Assembly (NCBI GenBank): GCA_900548505.1
Contig: URKI01000034.1
Coordinates: 1-25,076, forward strand
Length of the DNA: 25,076 nt
DNA from: an uncultured Oscillibacter sp.
Lineage (GTDB): Bacteria > Bacillota > Clostridia > Oscillospirales > Oscillospiraceae
Reading direction: 5' to 3'
A model generated the notes under the pieces. It did not search any database. It was not told where the DNA came from and saw only the letters and a list, made by a program, of their open reading frames with translations. Made by a program: the position numbers and the translations under genes. Shown here in pieces: positions 21,936 to 25,076 of this stretch (position 1 is its first letter; each line of letters starts with the position of its first letter).

Positions 21936-21980
21936 ATATCTATTGTGTAAAAATCCTAAAGAAATACGAGGAAATTCTCT

Positions 21981-23048
21981 ATGAAGCGGATCGCTGCACT
22001 GTTTTTAGCCCTCGGCATGGTCCTGGCCGCCGGCTGCGCGAAAAAAGATCAGGACGAGCCGGAGCAGCGGGAGGTATTCGCCATGGACACCGCCATGGTG
22101 CTGACCATTTACGGTGAAGACGCGCTCCGGGCTGCCAATGCGGCAGAGGAGGAGATCTACCGGCTGGACAGTCTGCTCTCGCGAACCAATGAGGCCAGCA
22201 AGGTGAGTCTGCTCAACAGCGCCGAAGGGAAGATGGTCCCGGTGGGCGTGGCGCTTTGCGACCTGATCCAGACTGCGGCTACCTATACGGAGCTGACCGA
22301 TGGAGCCTTTGACATTACCATTGCACCGGTGGTGTCCGCGTGGGGTTTTACCACCGACCACTATCAGGTACCGGAGCAGGAGGAGCTGGAGGAGCTTTTG
22401 ACCCATGTGGGCATGGAGCATGTGCAGCTGTCCGGCAAATCCAGCGCCTCTTCCGGCTATGAAAACGCCAGTCTGGACCCCGGCACGCAGATCGATATGG
22501 GCGGCATCGCCAAGGGATATGCTTCTGACCGCCTGTCCGTCATCTTCCAGGAGCATGAGATCCCCAAGGCGCTGATCTCTCTGGGCGGAAACGTACTGGC
22601 CTGGGGCAGCAAGCCGGACGGCTCGGCCTGGCGCGTGGGCATCCAGGACCCCAATGCGCCCTCGGACCCCAACGCCTATGTGGGGATCTTGCAGCTGACG
22701 GACGCCTTTGCGGTCACCTCCGGCAGCTATGAGCGCTTTTTTGAGCAGGACGGCGTGACCTATCACCATATTATTGACCCGGCAACCGGCTATCCTGCCC
22801 GGAACGGACTGGTATCGGTGACGGTGGTGGCCGACGCCGCCCAGGGAAACGGGACCATGTGCGACGCCCTCTCCACGGCGCTGTTCGTGATGGGACGGGA
22901 GAAGGCACTGGACTTCTGGCGCTCCGGCGCATGTGACTTTGAAATGATCCTGGTGGATGAAGATGGACTGGTGACGGTCACGGCTGGTCTGGAGGACTGC
23001 TTCCAGGCAGCCGAGGGAGGCGGTTATACGTATGAAGTCGTTTCCTGA
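21981..23048 (+). CDS. apbE: FAD:protein FMN transferase, lipoprotein
   Basis: This 355-residue enzyme attaches FMN from FAD to Thr/Ser of target proteins outside the membrane. A lipoprotein signal (VLAAGC, Cys at 19) is followed by the ApbE fold with its motifs: DTAMVLTIYG, MGGIAKGYASD (173-183), SLGGN (200-204), TSGSYERF (246-253), HHIIDPATGYP (262-272) and CDALSTALFVMG with D296. These bind FAD and the Mg ion. GAGGAAA precedes the ATG. The next gene overlaps it by 17 bases. No flavinylated target protein with an FMN-binding motif is in the window. The neighbours suggest flavin-based extracellular electron transfer, as does FmnB of Listeria. Confidence 0.95.
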   Translation: MKRIAALFLALGMVLAAGCAKKDQDEPEQREVFAMDTAMVLTIYGEDALRAANAAEEEIYRLDSLLSRTNEASKVSLLNSAEGKMVPVGVALCDLIQTAATYTELTDGAFDITIAPVVSAWGFTTDHYQVPEQEELEELLTHVGMEHVQLSGKSSASSGYENASLDPGTQIDMGGIAKGYASDRLSVIFQEHEIPKALISLGGNVLAWGSKPDGSAWRVGIQDPNAPSDPNAYVGILQLTDAFAVTSGSYERFFEQDGVTYHHIIDPATGYPARNGLVSVTVVADAAQGNGTMCDALSTALFVMGREKALDFWRSGACDFEMILVDEDGLVTVTAGLEDCFQAAEGGGYTYEVVS

Positions 23049-23433
23049 GCTGCGGCCCCGCTGGCCCGACGCGGTGGTGGCCGCTGCGGTGGTGTTGCTG
23101 GCGGTGGCCTGCGCGTGGCTTATCTGGCGGGGGACAGAGCAAGGCGGAGCACTGGAGGCGGTGGTATCCGTAGATGGCACGGAGGCATTCACCACGCCCC
23201 TGACGGGCTTGACCCGGGTGGAGCGCACCGTCCAGGCCAACGGCTACACGCTGAAGATCATCCTGACGGACAAAGAAGTGTGGGTGGAGGAATCGGACTG
23301 TCCCACCCAGGACTGCGTCCATACGGGGCACATCTCCCGCAGCGGGCAGAGCATCGTCTGCCTTCCTGCCCGGGTCACGGTCCGCCTGGTAGGCGGGACC
23401 GGAGAGTCGGATGTGGACGCGGTGATCGGATAG
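23032..23433 (+). CDS. NusG domain II protein, membrane-anchored (EetA-like)
   Basis: This 133-residue protein has one N-terminal membrane helix (about 13-33) and a NusG-domain-II beta fold outside. The signature SDCPTQDCVHTGHISRSGQS and IVCLPARVTV carry C90, C95, H97 and C110, conserved in this family and possibly binding a metal or forming a disulfide. Proteins of this type lie next to ApbE and Gx-transporter genes in many Bacillota; in Listeria-type electron transfer loci such a pair is named EetA/EetB, as I recall, and its biochemical role is unknown. Translation is coupled to apbE through the overlap. Confidence 0.85.
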   Translation: MKSFPELRPRWPDAVVAAAVVLLAVACAWLIWRGTEQGGALEAVVSVDGTEAFTTPLTGLTRVERTVQANGYTLKIILTDKEVWVEESDCPTQDCVHTGHISRSGQSIVCLPARVTVRLVGGTGESDVDAVIG

Positions 23434-23445
23434 GGGGCGGCATCC

Positions 23446-23964
23446 ATGAAATTGACCACAAGACAGCTGACGCTTTGCGGTGTGCTGACCACGCTGGCGC
23501 TGGCCCTCTCCGTAGCGGAGAACCAGATCCCCCTGACCATGGCCATTCCCATCCCCGGCATCAAGCTGGGACTTGCCAATATCGTGACGGTGTTTGCCCT
23601 CTATGCCCTGGGACCGGCCCAGGCCATTTTGATCCTGCTGGCCCGGTGCACCCTGGGTGCTCTCTTTGCCGGCAACATGAATGCACTGCTGTTTTCTCTC
23701 ATGGGCGGCCTGGCGGCCATGGGCATGATGATCCTGCTCTCCCGCCTGCGGGCGCTGTCGGTTTACGGCGTATCCATCGGCGGCGCCGCGGCCCACAACT
23801 GCGGACAAATAGCGGCGGCAGTACTGACGCTGGGGAACACCGCACCGCTGTACTATCTGCCGATTTTACTGGGAGTATCCCTGTTTACCGGCGCATTTAC
23901 GGGTCTGGTGGCAGCGTGCTTATTCCGCGCCCTGGACCGCACCGGCTTTTTGAGGAGGGGCTGA
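23446..23964 (+). CDS. Gx transporter family protein (EetB-like)
   Basis: This 172-residue membrane protein has about five hydrophobic segments and the family motif PIPGIKLGLANIVTVFALYALG, with NMNALLFSLMGG and SIGGAAAHNCGQI. It belongs to the Gx transporter family, once annotated as heptaprenyl diphosphate synthase component I; the fold resembles small-molecule uptake S components. It follows the NusG-II gene by 12 bases and comes just before the AAA+ gene, so the cluster is one operon. In electron transfer loci its partner role is uncertain; quinone or flavin handling has been suggested for such families. I infer the link from gene order. Confidence 0.87.
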   Translation: MKLTTRQLTLCGVLTTLALALSVAENQIPLTMAIPIPGIKLGLANIVTVFALYALGPAQAILILLARCTLGALFAGNMNALLFSLMGGLAAMGMMILLSRLRALSVYGVSIGGAAAHNCGQIAAAVLTLGNTAPLYYLPILLGVSLFTGAFTGLVAACLFRALDRTGFLRRG

Positions 23965-23965
23965 G

Positions 23966-25045
23966 ATGGAGCGCAGCAATGACAAAAAAGACCAGATCAT
24001 CCTGCAGCAGCTGGATCTGATCCGATCCATGACGGAGCGGGACCTCAGGCGGATGGGCACGGATTTCTGGGGCCAGCCGCAGGTGCCTGCATCAGAAGAG
24101 AAAAAGGCCTCTGAAAAAGCGCCCTCGCAAGGAGGCGGCGCCCCGGCCCAGGCGCAGAGCACAGCAAAAGAAGAAGCGCCTCCGCCGGAGCGGATCGAGG
24201 ATCTGCTGGCGGAGCTGGACGGATATATCGGGCTGGAGGTCGTAAAAAAAGAGGTGCGGAGCCTGGTGAATCTGGTGCGGGTGCACCAGATGCGCCGGGA
24301 AAATCAGCTGCCGGTGACGGAGCTGAGCCTGCACATGGTGTTTTCAGGCAATCCCGGCACCGGCAAGACCACCGTGGCCCGGCTTATGGCCCGCATTTAT
24401 CACAGCCTCGGCATTTTGTCCAAGGGACAGCTGGTGGAGGTGGACCGCAGCGGACTGGTAGCGGGCTATGTGGGCCAGACGGCCCTGAAAACCGCCAAAG
24501 TGGTGGAGCAGGCGCTGGGCGGCGTACTGTTCATCGATGAGGCCTATGCTCTCTTGGGGAGCGGGGACAATGATTTTGGCCAGGAGGCCATCGACACGAT
24601 CCTCAAGGCCATGGAGGACCACAGGGACGACCTGGTGGTGATCGTGGCAGGCTACGACGAACTGATGGAGGGCTTCATCCACTCCAATCCGGGGCTGGAG
24701 TCCAGATTCAACCGCTTTTTGCACTTTGCAGATTACTCCACCCAGGAGCTGACGGAGATCTTCCGGGGGCTTTGCAAAAAGGGCTGCTACACGCTGGATG
24801 ACGAGGCGGAGGCGCTGGTGCGCCAGCTGATCTTGCGGGAAAACAGCAGCGGAACGTCGTTTGGAAATGCCCGCGGCGTACGGAATATTTTCGAGAAGAT
24901 CCTGGTCTGCCAAGCCAACCGTCTGGCTGTCATGGAACAGGCGGACCGGCAGGCGCTCATGGCCATTTTGCCGGAGGATGTGCGGGCCGCCGCCCGTGAG
25001 AGCGGGACAGACCTGGGAGCGCTGTCCGCAGAACCGACTCCCTGA
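23966..25045 (+). CDS. AAA+ ATPase of the CbxX/CfxQ (CbbX/SpoVK) family
   Basis: This 359-residue protein has a charged, low-complexity N-terminal third (1-75) that is unlike its core, then an AAA+ module: Walker A GNPGTGKTT (128-136), pore-loop-like GYVGQT (167-172), Walker B VLFIDEAY (187-194), and GLESRF with the arginine finger R247. The opening LDGYIGLEVVKKEVRSLVNLVRV is typical of the CbxX/CfxQ group, hexameric remodelling ATPases (Rubisco activase CbbX, SpoVK). The target here is unknown. The ATG is 1 base past the Gx transporter stop with GAGGAGGGG before it, so it is co-transcribed with apbE. The last 31 bases of the window after it have no complete signal. Confidence 0.92.
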   Translation: MERSNDKKDQIILQQLDLIRSMTERDLRRMGTDFWGQPQVPASEEKKASEKAPSQGGGAPAQAQSTAKEEAPPPERIEDLLAELDGYIGLEVVKKEVRSLVNLVRVHQMRRENQLPVTELSLHMVFSGNPGTGKTTVARLMARIYHSLGILSKGQLVEVDRSGLVAGYVGQTALKTAKVVEQALGGVLFIDEAYALLGSGDNDFGQEAIDTILKAMEDHRDDLVVIVAGYDELMEGFIHSNPGLESRFNRFLHFADYSTQELTEIFRGLCKKGCYTLDDEAEALVRQLILRENSSGTSFGNARGVRNIFEKILVCQANRLAVMEQADRQALMAILPEDVRAAARESGTDLGALSAEPTP

Positions 25046-25076
25046 TCATAAACGCAAAAAAATGCGCCGCTGTTTT

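Noticed and set aside
22005..23808. Minus-strand frames opposite apbE and its neighbours
   Set aside because: No recognisable protein features; the plus strand holds conserved ApbE, NusG-II and Gx proteins.
25046..25076. Terminator after the AAA+ gene at the right edge
   Set aside because: A run of A residues and TGCGCCGC are visible, but no complete stem can be formed before the window ends.
1..25076. CRISPR array, insertion sequence or toxin-antitoxin pair
   Set aside because: No regularly spaced repeats, transposase or paired small genes with the usual features were seen on reading both strands.

Overview
The window looks like the chromosome of a GC-rich, anaerobic, low-oxygen-adapted Bacillota (class Clostridia; an Oscillospiraceae-like gut bacterium is my best guess). 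The reasons are an SRP RNA-dnaX-ybaB block, an SLH-domain protein, an [FeFe] hydrogenase with rubrerythrin, an ApbE/NusG-II/Gx-transporter cluster, consensus sigma-A promoters with strong AGGAGG ribosome sites, and GC-rich hairpin-plus-T-tract terminators. The taxonomic call is inference; no database search was possible.

Layout. (1) 1-400: the 3' end of a small phage/ICE-like sigma-region-4 protein, then terminators; this may be the edge of an integrated element. (2) 402-1914: an AGCS amino-acid:cation symporter on the minus strand. (3) 1946-8700, all minus strand: an OmpR-type response regulator and histidine kinase transcribed toward an ABC transporter operon made of an ATPase, a large CARDB-like repeat protein with a C-terminal membrane anchor, and a MacB/FtsX permease. 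The two units are separated by a terminator, but both promoters carry nearly the same 15-bp box, which suggests that the two-component system controls itself and the transporter. (4) 8714-10806: a MATE efflux pump and a MarR regulator (minus). (5) 10941-12530: a small secreted SLH protein and a GNAT acetyltransferase (plus).

(6) 12553-16406: a redox block on the minus strand. A PerR/Fur-type regulator overlaps, by GTGA, a very unusual reading frame in which a complete ferredoxin-type [FeFe] hydrogenase continues in frame into a complete rubredoxin-rubrerythrin. A palindromic Fur/PerR-like box overlaps the promoter. A short degenerate region with a frameshifted gene remnant and then an EFR1-type flavodoxin/ferredoxin protein follow. 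(7) 16506-18700: tRNA-Ala(CGC) on the minus strand, then SRP RNA and dnaX on the plus strand. (8) 18731-20984: ybaB and a DUF4127 lipoprotein; recR, the usual third member of the dnaX-ybaB group, is absent. (9) 21001-21869: a multi-pass membrane protein (minus), divergent from (10) 21907-25045: apbE, a NusG-domain-II protein, a Gx transporter and a CbxX/CfxQ AAA+ ATPase, resembling the membrane part of flavin-based extracellular electron transfer loci.

The strongest candidates for something undescribed are the hydrogenase-rubrerythrin reading frame under a PerR-like regulator, and the two-component-controlled ATPase/CARDB/FtsX system. No CRISPR array, insertion sequence or rRNA is visible.
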